Assembly (NCBI RefSeq): GCF_023656545.1
Contig: NZ_JAMOKF010000009.1
Span: 1-49,658 of the forward strand
Direction of reading: 5' to 3'
DNA from: Micromonospora phytophila
Lineage (GTDB): Bacteria; Actinomycetota; Actinomycetes; Mycobacteriales; Micromonosporaceae
DNA: 49,658 nt
Shown here piece after piece: positions 18,436 through 26,639 of this stretch (within the stretch, counting starts at the first letter, position 1; the number at the start of each line of letters is the position of its first letter). Both the position numbers and the translations under genes were made by a program. The notes below the pieces were generated by a model. That model was not told the origin of the DNA, ran no database searches, and saw only the letters and a list, made by a program, of their open reading frames with translations.

Positions 18436-18465
18436 CCCGCATGTTCGGGTGTACGGCGTACACCC
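18412..18465. promoter_or_regulatory. Two perfect tandem operators (TetR type)
   Basis: Site 1 at 18412-18430 is AGGTGTAC-AGC-GTACACCT; site 2 at 18447-18465 is GGGTGTAC-GGC-GTACACCC. Both have 8-base perfect arms with the shared core GTGTAC-nGC-GTACAC. Their centres are 35 bases apart. Site 1 covers the promoter spacer and site 2 the start of the transcript. Confidence 0.8.
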
Positions 18466-18488
18466 CGGGATCGGGAAGAGGAGTCGAC

Positions 18489-19208
18489 ATGAGCTCTACA
18501 AGAGGGACCGCGGTGACCGCGGGCGTGTTCTTCCTGATCACAGAGATCACCGCCATCGCGGGGCTGGTGCTGTACGGCCCCGTCCTGAGCGACGCGAACT
18601 ACATCGTCGGCGCCGGCGCCGACGATCGCGTGCTGACGGGCGGGTTCCTGGAACTGCTCCTCGTCGTCGCCGTCATCGGCACGGCGGTCACGCTGTATCC
18701 CGTCGTCAAGAGGCAGCACCACAGCATCGCCCTCGGCTACCTCTGCAGTCGCCTGCTGGAAGCCGCAATCATCGTCGTCGGCATCCTCAGCGTCCTGTCG
18801 GTCGTGACGCTGCGACAGGACCTCGCGGGGGCTGTGGGCACGGACCAGGCCTCGCTCGTCACCGTCGGCACGTCGCTCGTCGCCATCCACGACTGGACGT
18901 TCCTGTTCGGCCCCAACTTCGCGCTGGGAGCCAACAGCCTGCTGCTCGCCTACCTGATGTACCGGTCCCGGCTCGTGCCGCGGTTCATCGCCGTGCTGGG
19001 GCTCGTCGGAGGACCGCTGATCTGCGCGTCGGCGACCGCCGTGATGTTCGGGCTCTACGACCAGATCTCCACCTGGGGCTCGATCGCCGCGCTTCCGGTG
19101 TTCGCGTGGGAGGTCAGCCTCGCCGCGTACCTCATCCTCAGGGGATTCAAGCCCTCTCCCGTGAGCGCGCCCTCGGGCCCGATGCACACAGAGCTGTCCG
19201 CCGCCTGA
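18489..19208 (+). CDS. DUF4386-family membrane protein
   Basis: From the ATG at 18489, preceded by AGAGGAG, the product is 239 aa with about six membrane helices. The family pattern is visible in AGVFFLITEITAIAGLVLYG, GGFLELLLVVAVIGTAVTLY, the conserved IHDWTFLFGPNFALGANSLL and YLMYRSRLVPRFIAVLGLVG. The function is unknown; these genes often sit beside a TetR gene that controls them, as here. It has a well-formed promoter overlapped by two operators. Since the neighbouring TetR is truncated, the gene may be constitutively on or controlled from elsewhere (inference). Confidence 0.85.
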   Translation: MSSTRGTAVTAGVFFLITEITAIAGLVLYGPVLSDANYIVGAGADDRVLTGGFLELLLVVAVIGTAVTLYPVVKRQHHSIALGYLCSRLLEAAIIVVGILSVLSVVTLRQDLAGAVGTDQASLVTVGTSLVAIHDWTFLFGPNFALGANSLLLAYLMYRSRLVPRFIAVLGLVGGPLICASATAVMFGLYDQISTWGSIAALPVFAWEVSLAAYLILRGFKPSPVSAPSGPMHTELSAA

Positions 19209-19419
19209 GCTGTCCGTCCACGATCGCCCTGGCCCACCAGCGGTCCGAACTCCGCAGGCCGTTCACCACCAAGCAGCCGGGCCCCTCGTGCTTGGCTGCT
19301 TGGTCAGAATCTCCACGGTTGCTCGCTGGGTGTCACGAGGGCCGGGAGGGCGACCGGGTCACGCCCTGTCGGCCTCCTGCGCCGTCCTGGCCTGCCCCTG
19401 CTGGTCCAGGACCGCCACC

Positions 19420-20040
19420 ATGTCGTTCGCACCACGCCGACGGCTGTCCTGGCGCTCATCCTGGTCAGCCACCCGATGATCGTGCTGGACATCTCGATCG
19501 TCATCGCCACGCTGCCGGAGATCTGTACCGACCTCGGTTCTCGGCCAACGGGCTGTCGTGGGTGCAGAACGCGTACATCCTATGTTTCGGCGGCCTGCCG
19601 CTGCTCGGGCCCGCGCCGGCGGACCTGCTCGGCCACCGCCGCATGTTCGTCACCGATCTGGCGATCTTCACGGCCGCGTCCCTCGCCATCGGCGTGGCGC
19701 AGTCCCCCGCCTGGCTCGTCGCCGCCGGGGCGGTGCAGGGCATCGGCGCCGCGGTCCTGGCACCCTCGACGCTCGCCCTGCTGTCGACCAGCTGCCGTGA
19801 GGGCCCAACCGCACCCGGGCGCTCGGCTACTACGCCGCCACGGCAGGCGTCGGCGCCAGCGCCGGTCTGGTGCTCGGCGGCGTCGTCACCGACCTGCTCT
19901 CCTGGCGCGTCGGGTTCTTCCTCAACGTGCCGCTCGGCATCTCTGATGCTCGCCGCACCGCGCCATCTCCCCGAGACTGCGCGACGCTCCGGCCGATTCG
20001 ACCTACCCGGAGCCCTGAACTCCACCCTGCGAGCCTCGTT
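19420..20040 (+). pseudogene. DHA2/EmrB-type MFS drug transporter, frameshifted and truncated
   Basis: The pieces of one MFS protein lie in order but in different frames. TAVLALILVSHPMIVLDISI, then VIATLPEICTDLG, is followed after a shift near 19535 by FSANGLSWVQNAYILCFGGL and GAAVLAPSTLALLST. After another shift comes VVTDLLSWRVGFFLNVPLGI, and after a third LPETARRSGRFDLPGALN. The last eight or so helices are absent; the sequence stops just before the convergent PI-PLC gene. It is a dead gene. No gene is visible between 19209 and 19420. Confidence 0.75.
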
Positions 20041-20042
20041 GC

Positions 20043-21374
20043 TCACCAGTACGTGTTGAGCTCCCGGATCAGGTCCCAGGTCGCTCCGCCCTCGGGCTTC
20101 TGGTAGAAGTCCACCGCCACGAAGTTGGGCTTGCGCCGCGCCGATGGGCCACACAGGTGCCGCACCCGGTCCCGCAGCTTGGCGCCGTTGTCGGCGGTGG
20201 CCGCCCACTCGGTCGGGATGTTGCGGTAGTGGTTCATCACGTGCAGCCGCCGGAATCCCGGTTCCTCCTTCGGCAGGGGGACCTCGTCCCATCGGCTGTA
20301 GCAGTCCAGCGCGCCGCCGCCGTCCCCCAGCGACCAGTAGTTCTCGGCGGTCCAGTCCCGGTCGTGCATCACGCCGAAGCTCTCCCGCCCGGGACGCTGG
20401 GAGAAGATGAGCAGCCGGCGGTTGCTCGACACGAGTTCGGACAGGCGCGGCCATCCGTGGTCGCGGACACCGGACCGGTCCGGGTGGAAGAGCACGTCCT
20501 GCAGGCCGGGCACCCGATCGACAGCCGAGCGCAGCTCGTCCACGCTCGTGTAGTCCTCAAGGAAGACGGTGACCACTGCGTCCCGGTTGCCGTCGAGGAA
20601 GCCCACCACATCCCGCAGTCCGTCGCTCAGCGTCCGCTCGTTGCCCCAGCACCCGCCGTGACACATCCGCACGTCGCCGCGGTACGCGTGCACGTCCAGT
20701 TGCAGTCCTCGGATGCCGTGGTTGAGCTGGTCGCGCAGCCGGTACGACTGGTTCGGAAAGCGCCCCCAGAACCCCTCGTCGCTGTTCGCCATCGCGTTGT
20801 GCGCGGCCAGGAAGCTCAGCTGGTCCAGGCGGGGGTCGGCGGGCATCGCACGGCGCGGCACCGCAAGGTCGGTGAGGTACCACTCGGCGCCGGCCGCATC
20901 GTTCGCGCTCACCACCAGTTCCCGCCCGTTCGTGGGCACCTCGTTCCACACGTGCAGGTAGAGATCCCCGGTCGGGTTCCTGATCCGGTACCGCTCGCCG
21001 CCCAGCGCCTGCAGGTCCCAGTCGGTCAGCCCGTCGGCGCAGCGGTGCAGGACTACCCGGGCCAGGTCGCCGTCGCGCTCCCGTCCAAGGCAGAACGCCG
21101 GATCGGTGACGGCTTCGATCTGGTAGTGGGTCCCCGCCCGCCGCAGGCGCCACTGCTGGGCGCCGGAGCCGTTGTACGTCCACTCGTGGATCTTCCGGCC
21201 GTCCCGCATCTCGCCGCCGTCGACGTCGACCATGCGCCCGTTCGGCACGCTCTGGATCGTCAACGGCCCGGCGGTGTGCGGGTCGTCCGACGCTGCCGAG
21301 GCCGCCCCGGGCACCGCGTTCAGCCCGACGGCACCGACGACTCCCACCAGCAGACCAGCCAGTGCCCTGCGCAT
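20043..21374 (-). CDS. Secreted PI-PLC-like phosphodiesterase with ricin-type lectin domain
   Basis: From the ATG at 21374 (RBS GGAGGACGC) the product is 443 aa. Residues 1-28 are a Sec signal peptide ending in ASAAS. A ricin/RICIN-like carbohydrate-binding domain follows (QSVPNGRMVDVDGGEMRDGR, QQWRL, TDWDLQ). The C-terminal half is a PI-PLC X-domain: LSFLAAHNAMANS carries the first catalytic His (about residue 192), RGLQLDVHAYRGDVRMCHGG the second (about 239), and VVTVFLEDYTS follows. These enzymes cleave phosphatidylinositol or related phosphodiesters by general acid-base catalysis. It is probably secreted to act on host or environmental lipids; the lectin may target glycan-bearing surfaces. 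Confidence 0.85.
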   Translation of the reverse strand: MRRALAGLLVGVVGAVGLNAVPGAASAASDDPHTAGPLTIQSVPNGRMVDVDGGEMRDGRKIHEWTYNGSGAQQWRLRRAGTHYQIEAVTDPAFCLGRERDGDLARVVLHRCADGLTDWDLQALGGERYRIRNPTGDLYLHVWNEVPTNGRELVVSANDAAGAEWYLTDLAVPRRAMPADPRLDQLSFLAAHNAMANSDEGFWGRFPNQSYRLRDQLNHGIRGLQLDVHAYRGDVRMCHGGCWGNERTLSDGLRDVVGFLDGNRDAVVTVFLEDYTSVDELRSAVDRVPGLQDVLFHPDRSGVRDHGWPRLSELVSSNRRLLIFSQRPGRESFGVMHDRDWTAENYWSLGDGGGALDCYSRWDEVPLPKEEPGFRRLHVMNHYRNIPTEWAATADNGAKLRDRVRHLCGPSARRKPNFVAVDFYQKPEGGATWDLIRELNTYW

Positions 21375-21611
21375 GCGTCCTCCACCCGGCCAGCCACCGC
21401 ACCCCCGGCATCGGTGGGCGGCATGAGACATCGGGGATCGGAGCATATCCATGTACAAGGTCGCCCGAAAGAGGGAGCTCGGATGTCGACTCCGCCCGGA
21501 TCGCCTCGCTGTGCCCGGAACTGCCAGGCCGGACGGAGGGCCTACGGCCCGCCCTGCCAGGCGGCACCCCGGTGCACGGGCATCGTGAGGTCACCGCTGT
21601 CCTCTGACGCG

Positions 21612-22625
21612 CTATCCGTCTGCAGGAAGCAGCTGCGCGCCTGGCGCCGGTGGGGGCACTTCCGCGTCTATCGTCAGGAACAGATTCCGGGTCGCCGGGT
21701 CCTCCCCGACCCGAACCGCGGCGATCGGTACCTCGGCGACACCGTCCACCAGCCGCGCCGATTCCCCGTCTCGGATTTCACCGTCGAGGCGGCCCAGTAG
21801 CCGCAGACCCACACCGTCCGCCCGGGCCTCGACCACCTCGAACCGCCATCGCGGCATCGTTCGGCCCGCTGCGCGCGGCCGATACTCCCGGCTACCCGAT
21901 CGACTTCGAGCGAATCGGGCACCGAACGCCAGGTCGACCTCCCGCAGCTCGTTCAGCGACGTGTCCTGCATGTGCCGCAGCGCGTGCCGGGCCAGACACA
22001 TCCGTACGCCGTGCCGGATCACCCACATCCCAGCGCCCCAACCCTCCGCCGGATCCACGAGATCGCTGACGAGCGTGTCGACATCGCCCGTCGCACCCAC
22101 GGACCGCAATGCCGCCGCGACGACCGTACGGGCATCGGCCGGCACCACTTTGTCGCCCACGAACGGCAACGCCAGCAACAGGCGCTGCTCGCGGCTCAGC
22201 GCGGGATCGGGCATGTCCGCCAGCGCCCGCAGTTCTTCCCAGCAGAGCCCCGGCCCGTAGAACTCGCCCAACCCGGCGATCCGGACAGCCGACCCGCCGA
22301 GATCCGAAGTGACCAGCACGTCGAGCCCGCCATCGTCGGGCATGTTGCGATTGACGATGCGCAACCACCGCCACCACGTGCCTTGCGCAGGTGTCAGTCG
22401 CAGCGACAACACCGGCCACTGCGCCCGGTCCAGCAGCGTCCGCTCCATGTCGGAACGTGCGGACTCGGGTACGTCGAACGCCGCTGACGTGTCATATACC
22501 GCGCCGCCCATGTAGGCCAGGTACACCGGCCAGAACCCGGGCTGCTGAAGCAGGACCTTGCCGTCGACGAGCCGCGCGCCGTCCGGAAGCTCGTACCCTT
22601 GGATCGCCAACTCGCCGTCGAACAT
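21612..22625 (-). CDS. Conserved-looking protein of unknown function
   Basis: From the ATG at 22625 (MFDGELAIQGYELPDG) the product is 337 aa; an ATG three codons earlier is equally possible. I do not recognise the family. It has no signal peptide or membrane helix, is mixed alpha/beta, and contains two beta-rich parts (VYLAYMGGAVYDTSAAFDVP; RWRFEVVEARADGVGLRLLG) around a helical middle (MWVIRHGVRMCLARHALRHM). GC3 is high throughout and there is no frame break, so it is a real gene. It follows the PI-PLC gene's promoter region on the same strand with no obvious shared role. Confidence 0.6.
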   Translation of the reverse strand: MFDGELAIQGYELPDGARLVDGKVLLQQPGFWPVYLAYMGGAVYDTSAAFDVPESARSDMERTLLDRAQWPVLSLRLTPAQGTWWRWLRIVNRNMPDDGGLDVLVTSDLGGSAVRIAGLGEFYGPGLCWEELRALADMPDPALSREQRLLLALPFVGDKVVPADARTVVAAALRSVGATGDVDTLVSDLVDPAEGWGAGMWVIRHGVRMCLARHALRHMQDTSLNELREVDLAFGARFARSRSGSREYRPRAAGRTMPRWRFEVVEARADGVGLRLLGRLDGEIRDGESARLVDGVAEVPIAAVRVGEDPATRNLFLTIDAEVPPPAPGAQLLPADG

Positions 22626-23339
22626 GGCCGCCATCCTGGCAGAAAGGATCCATGCAGCGGGGCGCACCGGTGGCCACGTCGATTGGCGGCCCATCCTGGT
22701 CACTCGATCGGCTCAGCCCGTCATCGACGTACGCCATGTGGCGGTCGGTGCTCATCTCACCAACGGTCGGACCCAAGCTGGCCGAAGCGCAGGAGACCAT
22801 TAGCGACCTGGTCAACAGAGCGGCGACCGTCACCTGCGACTCACCGGAGCAAGCCGCCGCACAACCACAGCCTTTCTTACCGTTCGCAACGGCTCACCAG
22901 CGTGGCAGATGTGCTGGTGGGCAGGACGCCGGGGCGACGTCGGCGCAGGTCATGACAGTCCATTGCTCAGTCGACACAGGCCCGACCGCTCCCCCAGCGA
23001 TGCGTTTGATCAATCCGCGTACCTTCTGGATCTTGTCTTCCGGCATGTCCGAGGTCGGCCGCCAGCGTGGATGTCTGATGTCCTGCGCTCACCTGCCGGC
23101 TTCCTGCTCGTGGCTTGCATGGCCGGTCGGGGACTGAGCGCCGGCGTCGTCGTGTGTCGGCCGCGCGACTTCCCGATCAGCATTTGCATAGATGGTTATG
23201 CATCTTGCGGTTTGATTGATGCAACCCGATACTGACGGCAGCGTGTGTCAGGAGGACGGCATCGACCGACCCGGCGAGGCGTCCCCAACGGCTCACGGGG
23301 CCACCACCCATCTGGCCTATCGCTCCTGAGGAGGAGACA
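22626..23339. other. 714-base intergenic stretch
   Basis: I see no gene I can support. A minus-strand frame at about 22905-23057 reads MPEDKIQKVRGLIKRIAGGA, then VGPVSTEQWTVMTCADV, and could be a small protein or a remnant, but no family is evident. The right end (23180-23240) is AT-rich and holds a palindrome and promoter for the S1 protease gene. Confidence 0.35.
23185..23233 (+). promoter_or_regulatory. Palindrome and probable promoter of the S1 protease
   Basis: TGCATA (23185-23190) and TATGCA (23197-23202) form a perfect inverted repeat with a 6-base gap, and related GATGCAA lies at 23218-23224. Just after comes TTGCGG (23205-23210), 17 bases, then GATACT (23228-23233), a plausible promoter. 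The palindrome overlaps the upstream edge of the -35, so it could bind an activator or repressor. Confidence 0.45.
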
Positions 23340-24227
23340 GTGAGGATCAAGCGCAACCCATCCCGCAGTCACATCGCCCGATCCGCCCGAATCTTCGCCG
23401 TAGCCGTCGGCATGGTCGCCACCGCCACCTTCACCCAGCCGGCCGCCGCGTCGGCGTCTCCTCAGGACTACAGCGCCAGCCAGCTCTCCCAGGTGAGCGA
23501 CGCGGTGGAACGGTCGGCAGTCGAGGGCATCGCCTGGCGTGTGGACGAGGCGTCCGGCCGCGTCGTCGTGACCGCCGACAGCAGCGTTTCCCGCGCGGAG
23601 ATTGCGAAGATCAGGCAGAGCGCCGGCGACAAGGCCGGTGCGATCCGCGTCGAGCGAGCCTCGGGTGTCTTCGCCCCGCTGGTGTCCGCTGGTGACGCCA
23701 TCTACGGCGGCGGCTACCGTTGCTCGCTCGGCTTCAACGTCGTCAGCGGCAGCACCTACTACTTCCTCACCGCCGGGCACTGCGGAGACGTGGCCAACAC
23801 CTGGTACACCAACTCCAGCCACACCACCCTCATCGGCCCGACCGTCGGATCCAGCTACCCCGGCAACGACTACGCGCTGGTCCGCTACGACAACACCTCC
23901 CTCACCCACCCCGGGGGATTCACCGTCGCCGACGCCTACGTCGGGGAGTCGGTCAAGCGCACCGGTTCGACCACCGGCACCCACAGCGGAACCGTCACCG
24001 CGCTCAACGTCTCGGTTCGCTACGTCGGCAAGGGCGGCGGCACCGTGAGCGGCATGATCCAGACCACCGTCTGCGCCGAGCCCGGCGACTCCGGCGGTCC
24101 GCTCTACGACGGCTCCAAGGCGCTCGGCATCACCTCCGGCGGCAGTGGCGACTGCCGGTCCGGCGGCACGACCTTCTACCAGCCCGTACGCGAAGCGGCC
24201 AACGCGTACGGCGTGGTCGTCTACTGA
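23340..24227 (+). CDS. Secreted S1 serine protease (streptogrisin-like) with propeptide
   Basis: The product is 295 aa from a GTG with GAGGAGGAGA in front. Residues 1-40 are a signal peptide (ending PAAASAS). Residues 41 to about 120 form an alpha-lytic-type propeptide ([18 protein letters not shown], then [20 protein letters not shown]). The mature chymotrypsin-fold protease starts near [14 protein letters not shown]. The triad is complete: His147 in FLTAGHCGD, Asp177 in [10 protein letters not shown] and Ser251 in EPGDSGGPL. Cys pairs around His147 and Ser251 suggest disulfides. It is self-processed and released outside the cell to digest protein. A strong terminator follows. Confidence 0.94.
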   Translation: MRIKRNPSRSHIARSARIFAVAVGMVATATFTQPAAASASPQDYSASQLSQVSDAVERSAVEGIAWRVDEASGRVVVTADSSVSRAEIAKIRQSAGDKAGAIRVERASGVFAPLVSAGDAIYGGGYRCSLGFNVVSGSTYYFLTAGHCGDVANTWYTNSSHTTLIGPTVGSSYPGNDYALVRYDNTSLTHPGGFTVADAYVGESVKRTGSTTGTHSGTVTALNVSVRYVGKGGGTVSGMIQTTVCAEPGDSGGPLYDGSKALGITSGGSGDCRSGGTTFYQPVREAANAYGVVVY

Positions 24228-24246
24228 TACGCCAGCAAGGCCAATG

Positions 24247-24279
24247 AAGGGGCTCCCGGCCGTGGCCGGGAGCCCCTTT
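24247..24279 (+). terminator. Terminator after the S1 protease gene
   Basis: A long perfect stem (left arm to 24260, right arm from 24265, about 14 bp, tetraloop CGTG) ends in TTT at 24277-24279. It starts 20 bases after the protease stop. Confidence 0.85.
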
Positions 24280-24481
24280 GCCGTCACTGGTTGCCTCGGT
24301 CGGTCGTCCCGATGACCTGGAGCCGCTCCGGCAACTATTGATCAGGTGCTGGGGCGGTCAGTCGGAACGGTGGTCGGGCGGCCGCCACCAGCCGGCTTGC
24401 TGGGAACGGTAGTTGGAACGCTGTCCGGCTTGCCGGCGTGGGACGGGCGAACCTCGGTCTGCCGGCCGACGGGGCGGATCG

Positions 24482-24937
24482 TCAATCGGTCCGGGTGTGG
24501 AGGCTCCGCGCCAGGGTGGGGATCATCACCGTCGCAGGGACGAGGTGTAGCCCGAGGAGGGCGGTGGCGGTGGCGGTGTTTGCCCCGGAGAGGAGGGGCG
24601 GGACCAACGAGATCGCGGTCAGCGACACTGCCGTCCACACGAATCGCTCGGCGGGGCGAGCGCTCCAACGAAGAAGAGCGACGGCAATGACGATTCCCAC
24701 GACCGAGAAGAAGCCGGTCACCACGGCGAACCCGGACAACGGGATCGTCTCGCCACCATCGGGGACCTCGAAGTCGACGCCGACGGCCTGGGCAAGCGCA
24801 GCGGCGAGGGTGGTGGCCACCATCGCTGCGAGCGTGGCAACGAAGCCGGTGCCGGCGAGCCCGCGGAGTCGGTGGGTGTGGCTGGTCTGGCCCGATGGCG
24901 GGCCTGCGACGACCCCGGTGTCATTCATGCTGTCCAT
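24482..24937 (-). CDS. DUF6069-like membrane protein
   Basis: From the ATG at 24937 (MDSMNDTGVV), which has GGAGG five bases upstream, the product is 151 aa with four membrane helices. The pattern (FVATLAAMVATTLAAALAQA, FAVVTGFFSVVGIVIAVALL, TAVSLTAISLVPPLLSGAN, LLGLHLVPATVMIPTLA) fits DUF6069, whose role is unknown. The frame is open without a stop through the preceding cupin-like sequence up to 25228, so a longer 248-aa product is formally possible. It lies downstream of the SigG-like ECF sigma gene and may be part of its operon. Confidence 0.7.
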   Translation of the reverse strand: MDSMNDTGVVAGPPSGQTSHTHRLRGLAGTGFVATLAAMVATTLAAALAQAVGVDFEVPDGGETIPLSGFAVVTGFFSVVGIVIAVALLRWSARPAERFVWTAVSLTAISLVPPLLSGANTATATALLGLHLVPATVMIPTLARSLHTRTD

Positions 24938-25228
24938 GTCATCCTCCATCTTTCGGTGACTGGCGTAGGGGTGTGTTGACTGGCAGGTGACGGTCCTGGC
25001 CCTGGGGGTGACGATGCGCATCCTCGCCGTGCGACGGCCGGGGTTCCGCAGGGCGCGGACGCCGGTGCCGCGGAGCCAGAACCCGGCGTCGCGTCCGAGG
25101 ACCGGCCCGGGCTCGCCGTCGCGCAGCTCCAGCTGCACCCGCCCGCGGGTGACGACGCCGAACGCGTCGCACCACTCGGCCGCGACCACCACGACACGCC
25201 CGCCACCGCGCAGCGCGAGCGTCCGCAC
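24938..25228 (-). other. Cupin-like coding stretch open into the DUF6069 gene
   Basis: Starting at a GTG five bases after the sigma-factor stop, this reads MRTLALRGGGRVVVVAAEWC, then FGVVTRGRVQLELRDGEPG, FWLRGTGVRALRNPG and ARMRIVTP, the beta-strand pattern of a small cupin. After about residue 77 the sequence becomes leader-like (TCQSTHPYASHRKMEDD), yet no stop codon intervenes before DUF6069. Either the cupin has lost its stop and is fused, or the segment is a relic. No metal-binding His set is visible. Confidence 0.45.
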
Positions 25229-25233
25229 CGGGA

Positions 25234-26247
25234 CTACTCCGTGCCGTCCGCCGGCAGGCGCTCAGGCAGCCCGAGCCGCGGGAACTGGTCGTCGTGGAAC
25301 GTGACGATCTCGGTGATCGCCCCGCCGGTGACGCGCAGGACGTCGATCGTCAGCGGCAGGTACGCGCCCTCCCGCTTCCGCCACAGGTAGAAGGCGACGG
25401 CCGGCTGCCGGTTCACCGAGGTGGGCACCGCGCGCAGGCCCTTCATGCCATCGAATCCATCCTCGACCCAGCTGTTCACCACCGCGTCGCGGCCGACGTA
25501 CAGGCCCGGCGTGGGCGGCATCGAGCAGCGGACGTCGTCCCGCAGCATGGCAGCGAGCACGTCGATGTCCGTGGCCACGCTGGCGTCGGTGAAGCGGCGC
25601 ACCAGCTCGCGCGTCCCGGCGTCCTCCTCGCCGCCGGTCCAGTCCTGCCGCTCGGCGGGCAGGTGCTCCCGCATGCCGGCGCGGGCCCGCTGCAGCGCGC
25701 TGTTCACGGAGTTGACGGAGTCCCCGAGGAGCTCCGCGACGTCCTTCGCCGGCCAGCCGAGCACGTCCCGCAGGATCAGCACGGCCCGTGGGCGCGGCGC
25801 GAGGTGCTGGACAGCGACCAGGTACGCCAGCTCGATCGTCTCCCGCGCGACGGCGACGGTCTCCGGCTCCTCCGCGTCGCTGGCGGGCAGCTCGTCGAGC
25901 AGCCGGTCCGGGTAGGGCTGCAGCCACAGCACCTCGCCGCCGGTCGCGGGCTCCGGGCGGCACTTGGCGAGCAGGTCCAGGCAGGCGTTGGTGGCGATCC
26001 GGTACAGCCAGGCCCGGAACGTCGACCGCCCCTCGAAGGTCTCCCGCCGCCGCCAGGCACGGAGGAACGTCTCCTGCACGGTGTCCTCGGCGTCCTCGAA
26101 CGACCCGAGCATCCGGTAGCAGTGCACGTGCAGCTCCCGCCGGTGCCGCTCCGCCAGCCCCGAGAACGCCGGCTCGTCGATCTCGCCCAGACCGCTCTCG
26201 CCCAGACCGCTCACGCCCAGCTCCTCCAGCCGCGTGTCCGCACTCAT
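25234..26247 (-). CDS. ECF sigma factor, SigG-like (TIGR02960 type) with SnoaL-like tail
   Basis: The product is 337 aa from the ATG at 26247, preceded by GAAGGATG. It has sigma region 2 (ELHVHCYRMLGSFEDAEDTV, TFRAWLYRIATNACLDLL) and region 4 (RAVLILRDVLGWPAKDVAEL, SVNSALQRARAGM). The linker LWLQPYPDRLLDELPASDA is typical of the SigG-like group. Residues from about 205 on form a SnoaL/NTF2-like domain (LVRRFTDASVATDIDVLAAM, MPPTPGLYVGRDAVVNSW, ITEIVTFHDDQFPRLGLP) that in related ECFs controls activity in place of an anti-sigma factor. A GTCACA box upstream (26285-26290) may belong to an autoregulated promoter, but this is weak. Confidence 0.88.
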   Translation of the reverse strand: MSADTRLEELGVSGLGESGLGEIDEPAFSGLAERHRRELHVHCYRMLGSFEDAEDTVQETFLRAWRRRETFEGRSTFRAWLYRIATNACLDLLAKCRPEPATGGEVLWLQPYPDRLLDELPASDAEEPETVAVARETIELAYLVAVQHLAPRPRAVLILRDVLGWPAKDVAELLGDSVNSVNSALQRARAGMREHLPAERQDWTGGEEDAGTRELVRRFTDASVATDIDVLAAMLRDDVRCSMPPTPGLYVGRDAVVNSWVEDGFDGMKGLRAVPTSVNRQPAVAFYLWRKREGAYLPLTIDVLRVTGGAITEIVTFHDDQFPRLGLPERLPADGTE

Positions 26248-26329
26248 CACGTCATCCTTCCGCCTCGTCGTGTCCCGTCCTAGGTGTGACGGGTGCGGGC
26301 GCGACAACTCATCACTAGGGTCGGTCGGC

Positions 26330-26470
26330 ATGGCTGATCCAGTGACGGATCCGGTGGCGGAGCACGACGCGCGGTACGGCGAGGAGGGCGCGGGTCCGCC
26401 GGAGTGGGCGCGGGTGCGCGACCGCCTGGCGCGTGCCGGGCTCGCCTGGTTCACGACGACGCGGCGGGCA
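26330..26470 (+). pseudogene. Pyridoxamine 5'-phosphate oxidase-like N-terminus
   Basis: From an ATG at 26330 the frame reads VAEHDARYGEEGAGPPEWAR, then VRDRLARAGLAWFTTTR, the opening of a flavin-dependent PNPOx-fold protein. The expected RADGRPHVTP that should follow is scrambled (RRAWTHGHGT), and nothing of the remaining 100 or so residues is present. It is divergent from the sigma factor and ends where the tRNA-like and transposase remnants begin. Confidence 0.5.
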
Positions 26471-26550
26471 TGGACGCACGGGCACGGCACGAGGTCCACC
26501 GAAAAGGATGGGCTTGATCTTGGAGCCGAGACCGGGCTCACCTGGGGAGA

Positions 26551-26574
26551 TGCGCGCCCGAAGAGATTCGAACC
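26551..26574 (-). other. 3' end of a tRNA-Arg-like sequence, possible attachment site
   Basis: On the minus strand this reads GGTTCGAATCTCTTCGGGCG followed by CGCA: a T-loop, the 3' side of the T-stem and the 3' side of an acceptor stem. It resembles the end of actinobacterial tRNA-Arg(ACG). The T-stem 5' half does not pair (CCGGG instead of AAGAG) and the rest of the tRNA is absent. A lone tRNA 3' end is what an integrated element leaves at one border. Confidence 0.5.
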
Positions 26575-26639
26575 CGGCGCTGTTGCGTTACCGGATCGGC
26601 GGACACGCTAGGCCCGCCGACTACCTGTCAGATCGCTTG

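Noticed and set aside
26530..26620. Possible complete tRNA gene on the minus strand
   Set aside because: Only the T-loop and 3' acceptor side are present; the T-stem does not pair, and no D-arm or anticodon arm can be folded.
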